Shown one piece after another: positions 10,681 to 23,926 of a stretch of DNA of 64,000 nucleotides; the first letter of the stretch is position 1; each line of letters begins with the position of its first letter. Source of the stretch: Filosporella fistucella (lineage: Eukaryota; Ascomycota; Leotiomycetes; Helotiales); assembly GCA_030077755.1 (NCBI GenBank), contig JAQJZZ010000005.1:2294001-2358000 (forward strand). Reading direction: 5' to 3'. A program made the position numbers and the translations under genes. A model generated the notes under the pieces. The model saw nothing but the letters and a program-made list of their open reading frames with translations, made no database searches and had not been told where the DNA came from.

Positions 10681-12805
10681 TCAGATAAACTCGACAACAC
10701 AAGGGCCACAAAAGTTATCCCCCGATTCTCCAGACTTTTCCTCCTTGCTCCCCGCAGCGGCTTTAATCTTTGAAACCATGTTTTCAAGCTGCGTGATTGA
10801 TGGTTTATCATCCACTCTGAAGTACCCAAGTCGGCGGTACTGCATTTTCTTTTGATCTGTAGACTCTAGTATCAAGCCGCTGATATGACCAGAAAGGCGA
10901 TGCTTCCAGGCGGGCAATATTGTGACAATAAATTTGCCAGAAGAGACCTCTTCTGTATCAGGTAAGGAAGTATCTTCAGTGCCAGCCAGATGGACAAAAT
11001 GGTAAAGATTCCATATCCTTTTTTCGAGTTTCCGGTCATCCCAATAACCCAAAAGGTTAAGTGCGGGTAAACCACTGAGTTGTAAAATGGCATCTCCAAG
11101 CTCATCTATGCATACCTCCCCTTTGATCAGAGCATCGCAACGAAGCTTCATCGAAGTTGCCTCAAGTGCCCCAAACTTGTTATCCGAAGCGTACCTCAAT
11201 TCAACCCCTAAGTTTCTGATATATTTGACTGGCGGGGAATTTTTCAATGTAAGACTCGTGGTCTTGATCGACGCCCACGACCATGTTGTGCAACATATGT
11301 ACCAGGCTTATGAATTGGCATTACTAGAGAATACCATCCAAGCTGTTTTTCTAGATTCTCCTCCACATACCAGCCACATACTGATCGTGTGTTTAGTTGT
11401 GAACGAGCTCCACTAGATCTGCAGTAGCAACGAGTCTATCTTGCCACTTTGTCAATGTGCATTGAGAATAGCTTGGCACTATTGATCGCCATCATTCAAG
11501 TGGCACTATATCTTTGACTGATATTGCCCAAGCAGGGAAAAGGGCCATATTGTCGAAAAATTCCCGGGTCTGATCTTGCACTATGTCAATGATATGATTA
11601 AAGATATCGCTTCTTGCATTTTGACGACAAGTCCAGAGAATCTGGCTATTGGAAATTGCAGCGTGCGACATGGAAGCATGTACTCCTGCACAACCCACCC
11701 TCGACTCTCTAGTGGGTAGTACACTTCATCAGACATGCCGGAGTTTCTAACAAGCACTCGAATATCATACACTGTCCCCCATAATGTGCCAGTACTTGAC
11801 ATCTAGGTTTGCGATCAAAAAACAACCCGAAACTTCCATTAGACGCACTGGTGGCTGCGATGTTGACAGTACTGTTGCTGTAGACGGTTGTCATCAAAGA
11901 TGACTCCTTTCTCCAATCCTCGTCACCATCTTGAATTATACATAATGAATCTATCCGGATATACTGAAACCCAAGATTCCGAGCAATTGATATGGCCTCT
12001 TGAAAGATTTTTGTAAGAGTCTCAACAGGTATGTTTTGCTGAAAATTCTGAATGGTGTCTTTTGTCAGCACGATGAATTTTGAAGAGCCCCAACAATGGT
12101 TTAGAGTGGTATAGCGCGGCGATCCCTATATTTCAATAGAAAAACATAAACGTATCCCTGAAGCTCCGATTTGAATTAATCGTGTAGGCAATATGTACGA
12201 AGAACTGACTTTACAGCAATTTTGATTTTCAAGGCATTCCTTGAGCCAGGATTTGCAAAGTGGTAAAGCAAAAGAAGTGTTTGTGGTCAGGGAGTTCTGG
12301 TCTTTTAAATGGTCTCATGAGTCATGACCGTTAACTTCAAATATCATTGTGTAGCAATCTGATCGAACGCACCTTGTCCCTTTATTGCGACTAGATAGAC
12401 TTTAAATCTCGAAATCCAGTACTTTGGGTCCTCTGCATTATGAGCCAGCAAGATTCGCAGTGTCGGCCCCTAGGCCCACATGGAACGGTCGAGTTTTACG
12501 TATCCCCTAGCAGTCCTAAGCCCCTTCAAGGAACCCAAGAAAGGGTCAAAAGCAGATGTGCATTGGAGCAACTGTATGCAGAGGATACAGCCAGCATCTG
12601 CAGAGTTTTTCATAGCATTTTCGCCCTCCCAGTGCTCTGCATAAACATGTTTGTTGTACCCGCGTGGCCAACTAGCTACATCTGGATGCTTCTGAAAGAT
12701 ATTTTGGCATTTAAGGCAGAGATGAGAATTCTTAGGGAGCGTCTTGGTAGATCCCTTCTTTCGTGGCATCGTCTCAGTCCGCAGACGTCTGTCCAACTGT
12801 TTCAA
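10681..12805 (-). pseudogene. HET-domain (heterokaryon incompatibility) protein, decayed
   Basis: Pieces of one HET protein lie in order on the minus strand. The N-terminal part (12805 down) has LCLKCQ and the AGCILCIQLL block typical of HET N-termini. Next come the WLKECLENQ region, LPTRLIQIG, TTLNHCWG, IDSLCIIQDGDEDW, NIAATSASNGSFGLF, LESRGWVVQE, SQILWTC, TWSWASI, and a beta-rich C-terminal tail ending at 10681. The reading is interrupted by in-frame stops at 12470-12472 (TAG), 12315-12317 (TGA) and 12126-12128 (TAG), and by frame changes near 12350, 11795, 11657, 11345 and 11290. Some changes could be missed introns, but the stops lie in conserved blocks with no fitting splice sites. An intact copy would act in vegetative incompatibility-type cell death signalling. 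Confidence 0.85.
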
Positions 12806-13597
12806 TAAGATGACTACGTCGAGGCTGTGTCGAGATGAAACAGATTTAGGTTCAAGGATGAAATAAGGCTGCGAAGAGGACTGCTGCCTGGGCGAGCTGA
12901 AAATATGATTTCGACAGGTGCGAAGGAAGGCTGGCAGCTACTTCCATATCGTGGCTCCCAGCGCAATCACATGACTTTCAAGAGTCACATGATACCAATG
13001 GCTTTGAGAATGCGACAGTGAGCAAAGGATAGTCGGCTGGTTTGGTGAGACTAAGATACATTATAGTAATATGGTATAGTAGCTTTTAGTAAGGAGGCTG
13101 TGTACAGACAGCCACTAAGTTGTATTATATCTCGATGAAACATGGGTATAGGTTAGAAAGGATGTACTAGAAGGTAGCAGCATTTACTTCGTGTTTCAAA
13201 CAGCAATCATTCCCAAAACTGTATAGTTTATGTTCCACCTTCCAATGCAATACCTTTCGAGCCAGAAATGTATGGCACTGACATTCGGACATTTAGATTT
13301 AGCGAATTTAAAAAGGGGTACAAATGAGATATATATAGTGAATAAGAGGTTATACTTCACAGACTGCAATGGAGAATATCTTTGAAGCAACTAGGAGCAA
13401 TTTGGATGATATTTTTATGTTTGTGAAAGGCAACTATGTACAAAGAGTATTTACAAAATATTTCGAAAGGAAAATGATCCTACGTTGAGGTTGCAGGATA
13501 GCAGTTCAACTGACTGTCACAACTCAGCTTAAGTCCGGCAAACGGACACATTCTCTTTGTAGGAACGAGCGATATTTCGAAATTTCCAACAGATATT
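12806..13597. other. Intergenic spacer
   Basis: Between the start of the HET pseudogene and the 3' end of the xylanase gene. No reading frame with support; the part from 13060 to 13460 is AT-rich and probably includes the xylanase 3' UTR. Confidence 0.5.
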
Positions 13598-15368
<1,771 letters not shown>

Positions 15369-17105
15369 TCAATTCCTAACCTCTTTGAACCGTACAGAAA
15401 GTCCATCTCGAGGTCGCAAAGTCACCCATCCAACACCATCCACCTCCAACGCCGGATCATCCAGCGCCACCTCAAATCTTCCAAACCAAGCAGCTACCAA
15501 GCACAATAGCTCAGATCTCGCAAAGTCCTTTCCAATACAGCTCCTGGGCCCATGCAAAAACGTCAGATTGGCAAAGTTATTCAATGCACCACCCGACTTT
15601 GAGGCCTTGCCTTCATCAAGCCATCGATCGGGGTTGAATTCCCAGGCATCGTCACCCCATAAGCCCTTACTGGCGTTGATAGCCCAAGCAGAGGTCATGA
15701 TTATTGTATCTTTGGGAATACGTTGACTTTGAATGATTGTATCATGGTCAGAGGTACGCAATGTCATCGGGACAGAAGGCATAATTCGTAGGACCTCGTT
15801 GCAGACTGCATTGAGGTATGGGAGGTGATCGATTTCCAAAGCGTCGGTTGAAGAGTTCAGGCGTCCATCAATTACCAATCGGCTTCTGATTTCTTCTCGA
15901 AGTCGTGCTTGAATTTCAGGGTTCTTGCACAGAAGATATGTTGTCCAAGTAAGTGCTGAAGCGGTTGTCTCATGTCCAGCTGCGAGGAATGTCATAACTT
16001 GGCTTGCCAGATCTTCATCTGAGAGACCGCCCGATTCCATTGCTACAGATAGAATGTCTAATCCCATACCACCTCCTTTTGCAGCCAAAGCTCGCTTCTG
16101 ATGGATGAGATCGAATGCCACTTTTCTGACCTTCTGGGCGTTTCTTTGAATCTGTGGAAATACCATGAACAAAACTTTGGACATATATTGAACCGGCATC
16201 CACACACCAATGTTAATCCACCGGAACAGTGGAGGCTCGTTCATGAATAGTTCATGATAAGCGGTATATAAATCTCCAAACGGTTGCTCGATGGAATTAA
16301 AATCGTAGCCCATACCTGCTACGCCTATGATATCAAGAGTTACTCTGCTAGCCCAATCATACACTTTTTGAATATGCGATGGCTTTTGACCTGGTACATA
16401 TGGCTTGTTGATTGCAGCGGCAATAGCATCTGTTGACTGTATGGCTTTGCTCCAGAAAACTGGGTAGAGGTCTTTAATATGCCGGAATGAGAATGCCGGC
16501 GTAAGTATCTTACGTTGTCGCTATTTGCATAAGTTAAAATCAAATACAGTGAAGCAATCTTGCAACTTACCTTGTGCGTATCACCCTCTACTACAAGTAG
16601 GCCGTTTCCAAACAAGCTGCGGAACAAAGAGCTAGCTATTTCAGGCTTTGTGTACTCGTAGCTATTAGTGACTAGCACTTCACGTAAGGCCTCCGTGGAT
16701 GTCAACAGTATTCGTTCCTCGTTGAAAAGTACTCGGTATCGAATAAGGCCAGAGTTTGGGACCTCATGTAACCAATTACGAGAAGGGTAGCCATTGTGAT
16801 TTTCGCCTATCTGTTTTGCATGAGCCCATAGCCAGCCAGCGTCCTTTCGAGGTCAGTTCTATATGTTCAACATACTAGACCATATGATTTCTTACTGTAG
16901 GCTCTGGCAAATGACGGAGTGGACTGAAAACAAATGGGTATACAAAAACTTTAAATGCGGCCGAGATTGCCAGGAAAGAGAAGTAGGATATAATCCCAAC
17001 GGTAGTGATAGAATAATTCCCAACATGCCACCCTAGGTCTCGGATGGATAAGTAATGGAGCACTAATGGGAACCCGAATAAGAAGACCAGAGATCCCCAA
17101 GACAT
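15369..17105 (-). CDS. Cytochrome P450 monooxygenase
   Basis: Three exons (introns 16844-16895 and 16521-16570), all in phase 0, give about 544 aa. The N-terminus has two hydrophobic segments for anchoring in the endoplasmic reticulum, then a proline hinge (SPLRHLPEPT). Hallmarks are all present: I-helix AGHETTAS, ExxR in EVLRIMP, the FNPDRW region, and the heme loop FLHGPRSCIGKDFA with the cysteine thiolate. The enzyme would oxidise a lipophilic substrate using NADPH-P450 reductase. The CYP family cannot be set by eye; general layout resembles fungal P450s annotated as CYP3/CYP5-like. No other secondary-metabolism genes lie around it, so it may act alone. It is transcribed away from the SMP-30-like gene. 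Confidence 0.93.
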
Positions 17106-18085
17106 GATGGTAGAATATCATGCAAAAGCGAGTCTACCTTGTATAAGAGAACTGAGGTTCAATCGCGAGATATTCTTCTTTTAATGAGTCGAAAAAGGTT
17201 AACATCTTACATGTGACGGTGAGGTTAGATGTTTACGACCCAATTACCTCGGTGCGATTTAGCCATTGAATTCATTGGCTGGTGGTTACATCTGAAACCT
17301 TGTGTCAAACAGGATATTGATGCGAGGCTTGTTAAATATCGGAGTTTTGAGACATTTGCAAGTAACCAGTCAGGAAATTGAAGTTCTTGAAATCCTTCTT
17401 TTCGGATTCTGATGGCAGGCTCGTTGTTAACCGGCATCGATTGTCTACGGAAAGTGACTCGATGTTCACGAAACTCCTCAACAGAGAGGTTTCGCCAAGT
17501 CACTTCCACCACTATGTGGCAGGACAAGCTCTGGGATAAATACAACACTATAGCATTAAATGGCGATTGCATTTTGGAGTTTCCGAGCTTGAGACGAAAG
17601 GCTACAAAATCAAGAGGGAAGTCATGCTTAGATATCTAGAAGTCGAATATCCTGAAGGTGGGCATCGCCCATCGAGCCCATCGATCCGCCGTCGGAATGC
17701 CGCACGCAACGTGCGGTCCGGGCGTGAGTTCTCAACCCCGCCTATTACACCACCTCGTGTAGGAGGTCGGACTGTAAAATGGCCGACTACGAGAAGAATT
17801 GCCTCATTGTGAGACACTTTATCATTTTTCCAGTATCGTAAGATCTCATGTATGTCGATGTCTTAACATCTCGGCATGGACGAGATCTACAACTGTGGCT
17901 TTAATAGAGATTTGGCCCGCAATAGCCGCAATGGAGTCTTGCCACATATTTGAGAAGTATAATATCATGTACCAAGGCTGGGTTGTATGATATACGTGTT
18001 TAATCTCTCTACATGACTAAAATGATTCTCAAGGTCTCTTGATCTGGGATTCGTATCATTTTTGCTTCTCAAAAACTTAAGCATC
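17106..18085. other. Divergent intergenic region
   Basis: About 980 bp between the divergent P450 and SMP-30-like genes, so it should hold both promoters. The short frames at 17412-17639 and 17567-17812 overlap other frames on the opposite strand and show no recognisable domain. A perfect 6-bp stem (CCGCAC/GTGCGG) sits at about 17700-17716 in a GC-rich patch. Confidence 0.4.
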
Positions 18086-19057
18086 ATGGCCGCCAACGTG
18101 ACAAAGGCAACCCATAAAGTAGTAGCAACATTTCCTGTCGGTACTTTCCTCGAGAACATCGCTGTTCGACAAGATGGATCTCTGATACTCACTGCCGTCA
18201 ATCCAAAAGCTATCTACTACTTGCCCAACCCAGGTGCCGAAGCCAAAACCGTCATACCACAACAACTAGCAACAGTCAATGGATCCGCCATGGGAATAGT
18301 CGAGCTCCAACCAGATATCTTCTACATCTCCACCACAGATCAAATGAAAGGCTTCGGATGTCATCTCTACAAACTCGACATGAACAATTTCAAACCTGAA
18401 GAGATCGAAAGCTCAAAGCTCACCCAAATCGCTACTTTTCCCTCCAAAGCACGTGTCCCAAACGGTTCAGCACGTCTATCAGATACCATAATCCTCTGTG
18501 CAGATTCTTGGGCTGGTTTGATCTGGAAAGTCGTTATCCCATCCAATGAAGGAGAAGAGCCTCAATTCAGTGTTTGGCTCGAACACGCGCTCTTCGCACA
18601 TAATCCCGACCCCACCAAGTTCGATGCACCAGGTATCAACGGATTAAAATACAACGAGAAGACAAATAAATTGTATTTCACAAACACAAGTTACAAGGCT
18701 TTCGGCGTTGTAAATGTTGATCCCGCCACGCTCGAACCTGTGGGTGACCCCAAGACAGTTACAGACAGTTGGATGCAAGGTGATGATTTGATACTGGATG
18801 TTGATAGGAATGTAGCTTATGTTACTACGCATCGGCAGAATTCTATTGTCAAAGTTGAGTTGGAAAGTGGTGTGAATACTGCTGTTTGTGGGGATCCATT
18901 TCATATCGATTTGATTGGGCCCACGTCGGGGGCTTGGGCAAGAGGGTTGAAGCAGGGAGGGGCTTGGGCTTATTTTGCTACTGATGGAGGGATCAAGAAT
19001 CCGTATGCGGGGAAGATTAGGGGGGCTAAGGTGGTGAGGGTCGATTTTTCTGGGTAG
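18086..19057 (+). CDS. SMP-30/gluconolactonase-like beta-propeller protein
   Basis: An intronless 323-aa protein. I use the ATG at 18086 (CATCATGG context) and not the upstream TTG. The sequence has the repeating blade pattern of six-bladed propellers of the SMP-30/LRE type: VGTFLENIAVRQDGSLILTA at the start, APGINGLKYNEKTNKLYFTN in the middle, and GDDLILDVDRNVAYVTTHRQ near the end. No signal peptide is evident. Fungal members are often next to oxidoreductases, but the reaction is rarely known; lactone hydrolysis is only a family-level guess. It is divergent from the P450. Confidence 0.82.
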   Translation: MAANVTKATHKVVATFPVGTFLENIAVRQDGSLILTAVNPKAIYYLPNPGAEAKTVIPQQLATVNGSAMGIVELQPDIFYISTTDQMKGFGCHLYKLDMNNFKPEEIESSKLTQIATFPSKARVPNGSARLSDTIILCADSWAGLIWKVVIPSNEGEEPQFSVWLEHALFAHNPDPTKFDAPGINGLKYNEKTNKLYFTNTSYKAFGVVNVDPATLEPVGDPKTVTDSWMQGDDLILDVDRNVAYVTTHRQNSIVKVELESGVNTAVCGDPFHIDLIGPTSGAWARGLKQGGAWAYFATDGGIKNPYAGKIRGAKVVRVDFSG

Positions 19058-19459
19058 ATGGTTATGATCTCACGATTGCTGCCGGGTAAAGAGAGGAAAC
19101 GGAATGGTTCTAGGCCTTCAGATAGTGAACTAGAGATTATCGAAGAATCGTAGAGCGAAATGGTGGTTTCTGGTTGCATCCGTTTCCCCCGGCTGGTGTG
19201 ATTTCTGAAATCAATACACGCATGCAATTTCCGTTAAATCCCACTTTTAGATTGCTAGTAGCATGACTACATCACAATGTAGCTTCAAATATCTTCATTT
19301 TTGTAATCGCATCGGAGATATAAATTGAGGAACAAGGAGTAACGCGTGAAACTCAATATAAACACTACTTTTTGCCACTAAACTATGTACAGAATACCAA
19401 AGTATATACACTCTCAAAATAGTTATCCTTCGCAAGTCCACCTTTTGGTTTTCACATAC
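19058..19459. other. Convergent intergenic spacer
   Basis: Between the convergent 3' ends of the SMP-30-like gene and the CE5 gene. No reading frame or element recognised. Confidence 0.5.
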
Positions 19460-20503
19460 TTAAAGACACTGAGAATACCAAACACTTGACACCTTGCAAG
19501 TGTATGGACTAGCACAAGTAGTAGCACCAGTCCACCCATTTCCACCACACTGCGCATAATGAGCAGCTGTTCCCGATCCAGTCGCTGGAGTTGAAGTAGT
19601 AGCGGCCTTGGAAGTGGTGGGAGAAGAGCCAGCAGCGGTGGTGGTAGGAGTCGTGCTTCCACCCGCTGCCAATTTGGCATTGACGAAAGTCAAAGCTGCT
19701 TGCCCATATTCTGTTCCGTATCCTTGATGGACATTGGCGTCGCTGCCGGTACAGCAATATGGGTCTGCGGCGTCGCAGTAAGATTGAATCTTTGCTGCGG
19801 AGGGACATTGGAAGCCTGCTGGTCGGGGTGCAAACTGGAATTATCAGATATCAGTATGTAGAATGTCGAAGAAGAAACTTACGCCTTGTGCTTTGCATGT
19901 CCCTACATTGTAGGACAGACCGGCGATGAAACGGGGATCTCCCATGAAGATTGCTGCTTTGATCATGTTCACAGCTGATGCCTGGATGGGGATTGCTGTC
20001 GATGTGATTCCTTCGTTGGTGTCGCCACCTCCACAGAAAGCATTATCAAAGATCTGACCTCCTTGAGAATAGCCAACAAGAACAAGCTGTGTAGAAGGGC
20101 ACTTGGTATTGAAAGCATTCACAGCAGAAGCAACTGCTGCAGTTCCTTGCTGAACAGAGTTGGCGTAGCTAACACCTCCGCAAGAAGCTTGTCCACCACA
20201 TGCTGGGTAGACAATTGCTTCCGCAGTGGATCCTGGGTGAGCGTTGAGAATCAAGTTTACGACAACTGGATCATTTAGTTAGAATCGAAAGACGTTTAAG
20301 CACAAAGAGATTTCTTATGCGGCGTTTTGAAGGCTGATAAATTGAGGAAACTCACCTCCAGCTGTACCATAGCCCTGAGAAACTGTGGTCTCTCTGGCTC
20401 CAAAGATATGAATAGCCGGGCAGCTAGTTTGTCTTTCTTCCAACTCAACTGGTGAAGCAATTACGCTTCCCAAGAGCAAAAGGGTTGCAGCAGTTCGAAA
20501 CAT
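19460..20503 (-). CDS. Acetylxylan esterase/cutinase family CE5 with CBM1
   Basis: Three exons (introns 20266-20355 and 19835-19882) give about 301 aa. The signal peptide ([17 protein letters not shown]) is followed by a LEERQ pro-site and the CE5 domain starting [12 protein letters not shown]. The catalytic Ser is ~116 in [11 protein letters not shown]; the Asp and His lie in [17 protein letters not shown] Ser/Thr linker leads to a family 1 cellulose-binding module ([15 protein letters not shown] ... VWYSQCL). The Cys-rich, GYSQGG and QVFD-like features fit acetylxylan esterases more than true cutinases, and cutinases usually lack CBM1. It removes acetyl groups from xylan so that a GH11 enzyme can cut. 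A TATAAAT box lies at 20603-20609. Confidence 0.93.
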
Positions 20504-22748
20504 ATTGTGTGCTAGTATGACCTGTAATAAAAATATGATTCGAGAGTACAATTGGATTTTTGAACAATTCAAATTTGGAGAGCAACAATCAAGGATGATA
20601 TTTATAAATGGGCTCAAGCCATGGCTCTATTGAAATCAAAGCCGAGCCTCCACCCCAGATTCGTGTCGAATGGAGAAGAGTCGAGTCCCAATCAAGCTTT
20701 GCGGCGACTAAAAGTACCCGCTCCTCCGGATGGACTTTAGCCGTGACAAACTATTCTCACTGTCATGCTGTTTTCCAAGCTAGGTTCCCGCTATTTAACA
20801 ATCATCTTGAAGGAATCAAAGTCACGTTGGTGAAACAAGCTAAGAATATGACAGGACTTCCAGCTCCATGTCGTGTAGGTGGGGAATTTCCCCGGAGAAT
20901 ACATTAGCCAAAATACAGATCGGCGGAGCGGGGTATCAGATGATCCGAATACATGGGATGCAACACCTGTTTTGTGTGGAAAGAAAAGTCAAAAACTTCA
21001 AAGGACTTTCCCTCTCCGAAGCGACGTCTTGAAGGAGGTTCAAGTCTCAAATGTGGCGTGGGCATGTGGTGTTGTGCCGGCGCGTATGCCGAAAACTATA
21101 ACCAGACCCCAGATTTTAACACTAGCTTGAGGGGTAAATTATGCAGTAATGAATCCACGTGGACTTAAGGTTGAGCATATTAATTATTTGGAAGAGGCTA
21201 AATGGGTACCGATGGCTAAAATATAATCGGGGGCTCTAGATTTGTTGCAATTACACGTCGGCATCGTCTCCGATCGAGGGCAACGGAGGCGCACAAAATT
21301 GATTGGATTTCCATTTAAAGGAAATCGTCCGACTGGTTCATGAAATCTTGAAGTTTATGCCTCATGCATATCAAATTATCGGACATATAACCTCATTCGG
21401 GTGTTCTAAATTGAGAACTGACGACGTGCGGCTCAAACCTTATACGCTTGTGTCTGTGGAGAGAACTTCGAGGAACTCCCAAGTGCGGTTGCTGAAAACC
21501 TGGAAATCATGATATGATATATTTTTTAAAGAACAATTACAGAGGATAAAACGCATTAAAATAATTTGGTATGTTACTACTTGTAAACAATATGACACAC
21601 AATAGATCATTCTAGGTTACTGCATATGCTCACCATAACGCTTATCAGAAGACAACCGGTCTTTGTGTATTTATCACCTAATTCAGCATGCAACAAATTA
21701 GGAGTCGGTTGCGTAAGTAAAATAAACTTGACTCGAGTAAGGAAATCAGATTCGAACTCTTCGAAGGTGACTATATTCGCCATCGAGAAGGCGAGCGATC
21801 ATTGTGAGAAAGAGAATCAATTAGACCTAATTCGAACAATAAGTCTGGTTAAGCAAGAAATAGTTCTAACGAGGCTTGCTCCAGATCCAAGTCTTATTTG
21901 CCCACTGCAAATTTCACGATGTGACCAAAATGAGCCAGACATTGAAAGAGCACTTGCTCTATTGAGTCATACTAGAAGCTGGCATGCTGTACTAGAATTG
22001 GACCAAGGCCAGTGATCTGGTTGAAAGCAAAAATGCAGTAGATGGAGAACATCTTAGATCTATGCTGCAATAATCCCGCACGTTTATTTGACTTCGCAAG
22101 CTCGCGACCCCTCGCGGCGGCGCTAATTTCAGTCTCATAGCCTTATCATTTGGTAGAGACATGAACTATAGAATTTCATATTGTCCCATGAATACAGAGG
22201 AAGAAACTCGAAAACATAAACTGAAACCAAAAAGATTGTTTATACCGGGCGAGGACTTTGAGCTACCCGTTATAGTGCAGATCCAAGCTATTTAATTTCA
22301 CAGAATTCTCAACTCCGCCGCACTTGGGCCTTTCCTCCATAATTTTATAGAAGTGACGTCGTGTTACTAAGAAGCGAGACATCTCGAGACTATGAGAAGT
22401 TCAGTTGGCGGAAAAGGAGGCTCTCACTTCCATGTGCCAAGTTCCTACTCATAACAAGTGAATTGGCAATGTCGGACCTTCCTTCTCTGTCAATGTCACT
22501 TCTCGAATGCTCCTTCCCAGGTCGCCCCCTGACGACCACAAAAGGCCAACTTCCCTCCCTCACTCCGACTTCTTCTCTTCTTTCCATCAACTTTAACCAC
22601 TCAACCAAGCAACCAAACTTAAGGCTCCGTAGAAGCCACCGAGTCCTTAATACCGAACAGGTATTCGTCGGATAATAAGGTAAGTTATTGGTCCTCCGAT
22701 CTCTGGATTCATTTGACGCTTACCAAAGCTTTTCGTCTGATTGACACG
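20504..22748. other. Intergenic region, no supported gene
   Basis: About 2.2 kb. The CE5-proximal 720 bp hold the GGCTAA motifs listed below. A frame at 21626-22015 (129 codons, plus) and one at 22361-22675 (104 codons) are the longest, but neither shows a domain, a good start context or splice continuation. From about 22380 a CT-rich leader leads to the zinc-knuckle gene. Confidence 0.45.
20736..21220. promoter_or_regulatory. Four GGCTAA-type XlnR/Xyr1 motifs upstream of CE5
   Basis: GGCTAAA occurs at 20736-20742 (minus strand), 21196-21202 (plus) and 21214-21220 (plus), and GGCTAAT at 20904-20910 on the minus strand (TTAGCC at 20904-20909), about 235-720 bp upstream of the acetylxylan esterase start. 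Three exact 7-mers on either strand in 720 bp is well above the ~0.1 expected for equal base use. Binding is inferred from the published fungal xylanase-activator consensus. Confidence 0.5.
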
Positions 22749-23926
22749 ATGGCATCAATTTCTCGGGAGCTCTTCCCCGAGTATTATCAACTCCGTCAGA
22801 TTATCAACAAGACGGAAGATTTGACGTCGAAGAGAAGTTCAATTGTTAATGATGATATCGAGTGCCGAATTGTAAGCTTCTCAGCGCATTACCGTTTAAC
22901 CTGATTACAACAGCTCGAGTCTGACGTCAAAACGGATTTTCAGACTTTACGAGAAGTCATCTCAGATTGGGAAGATGCCCAAATCGAGAGATATCTTCGA
23001 ATTCAAGGACTGATGAAGGAAGCCAATCAGGAGTTGTCCAACGCCAAAGCTGAAAAGGCGAAATACATCGTTTCGAGTGGCATGATGGTTCCGCCTGAGG
23101 ACATACTTATGGACTGGGAGCATGATACCAGTGATGGCCAACAGGCTGCGGGTGATCAATTCGATATTGGTGAGTAGAATCTCGGATTCTCACCATGTGG
23201 TACCCGCCACAGCTAACAGGACCCTAGAGATCAAAAAGTTGATAGTCAACGTAGAAAACTTGACTGAGTCGATCCGCTACGAAGAAACCCTATGGACAAT
23301 GTTTTCTATTGCAATGGAGAAGGTTGTAGCTGAAGCCGAGCTCCCAGAATATCTTGCCGTCCTTTGGTCACCAAGAACGGACAACAATGTGACATTCACC
23401 TGGAAGGGAGACGATCTCGACTTCCATGTCCAGAAGGCAACGGAGTGGAAGGTAAAACACGTTATTGAGGTTCGTAAAACTCATATCCTTAAAGGACTTA
23501 GTTCACACTCCTCTTTAGGTTACAGAGAACATGCCGTCCATCAGTGATGGCGTCGGAAGTCAGATCGGAGAAGTCAATTATTCTTCGTCTGACGGCCGAA
23601 CAGATAATACATAATGTCCCCAATCACCATCCACTTTTCCTTCAGATCATTCATCCCCACCATCACCGAAAAAGGTGGCGCAGAAGTTTTTGAAACACTG
23701 TCCGACGTGTAGATGTCACGCAAATGACGAAAATGGAGGAGGTAATCAAACCCCAGTGAAAAAGCCAAAATGCGATTATTGCGGTCTCCTAGGCCATATT
23801 TCAGGAAATTGTTGGCGCTTGCATCCCGAAAAGAAAGAAGTTTACCACCAGATGAAATGCAGCAAGTGCGATAAATTTGGTCACATAATGCACTATTGTG
23901 TTGCTGGCAACAAGACTGGAAATTAG
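22749..23926 (+). CDS. CCHC zinc-knuckle protein of unknown function
   Basis: Exons 22749-22871, 22914-23169, 23228-23451 and 23519 onward join in frame across GTAAGC, GTGAGT and GTAAAA donors. The last exon starts about 23646 and ends at 23926. The junction before it is unresolved: the exon-4 frame hits TAA near 23610, and only weak GT donors precede it. The N-terminal 230 residues are acidic and helical (for example LREVISDWEDAQIERYLR). The C-terminus has a CPTCRCH motif and two CX2CX4HX4C knuckles, CDYCGLLGHISGNC and CSKCDKFGHIMHYC, which usually bind single-stranded nucleic acid. Retroviral-type Gag proteins share such knuckles, but multiple introns and the lack of reverse transcriptase make a host gene more likely. 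Confidence 0.6.

Noticed and set aside
15369..20503. Secondary-metabolite cluster around the P450
   Set aside because: No polyketide, peptide or terpene synthase nearby; the neighbours are carbohydrate enzymes.
22749..23926. Retrotransposon Gag for the CCHC gene
   Set aside because: Several introns, no LTRs, no protease, reverse transcriptase or integrase frames around it; kept only as an open question.
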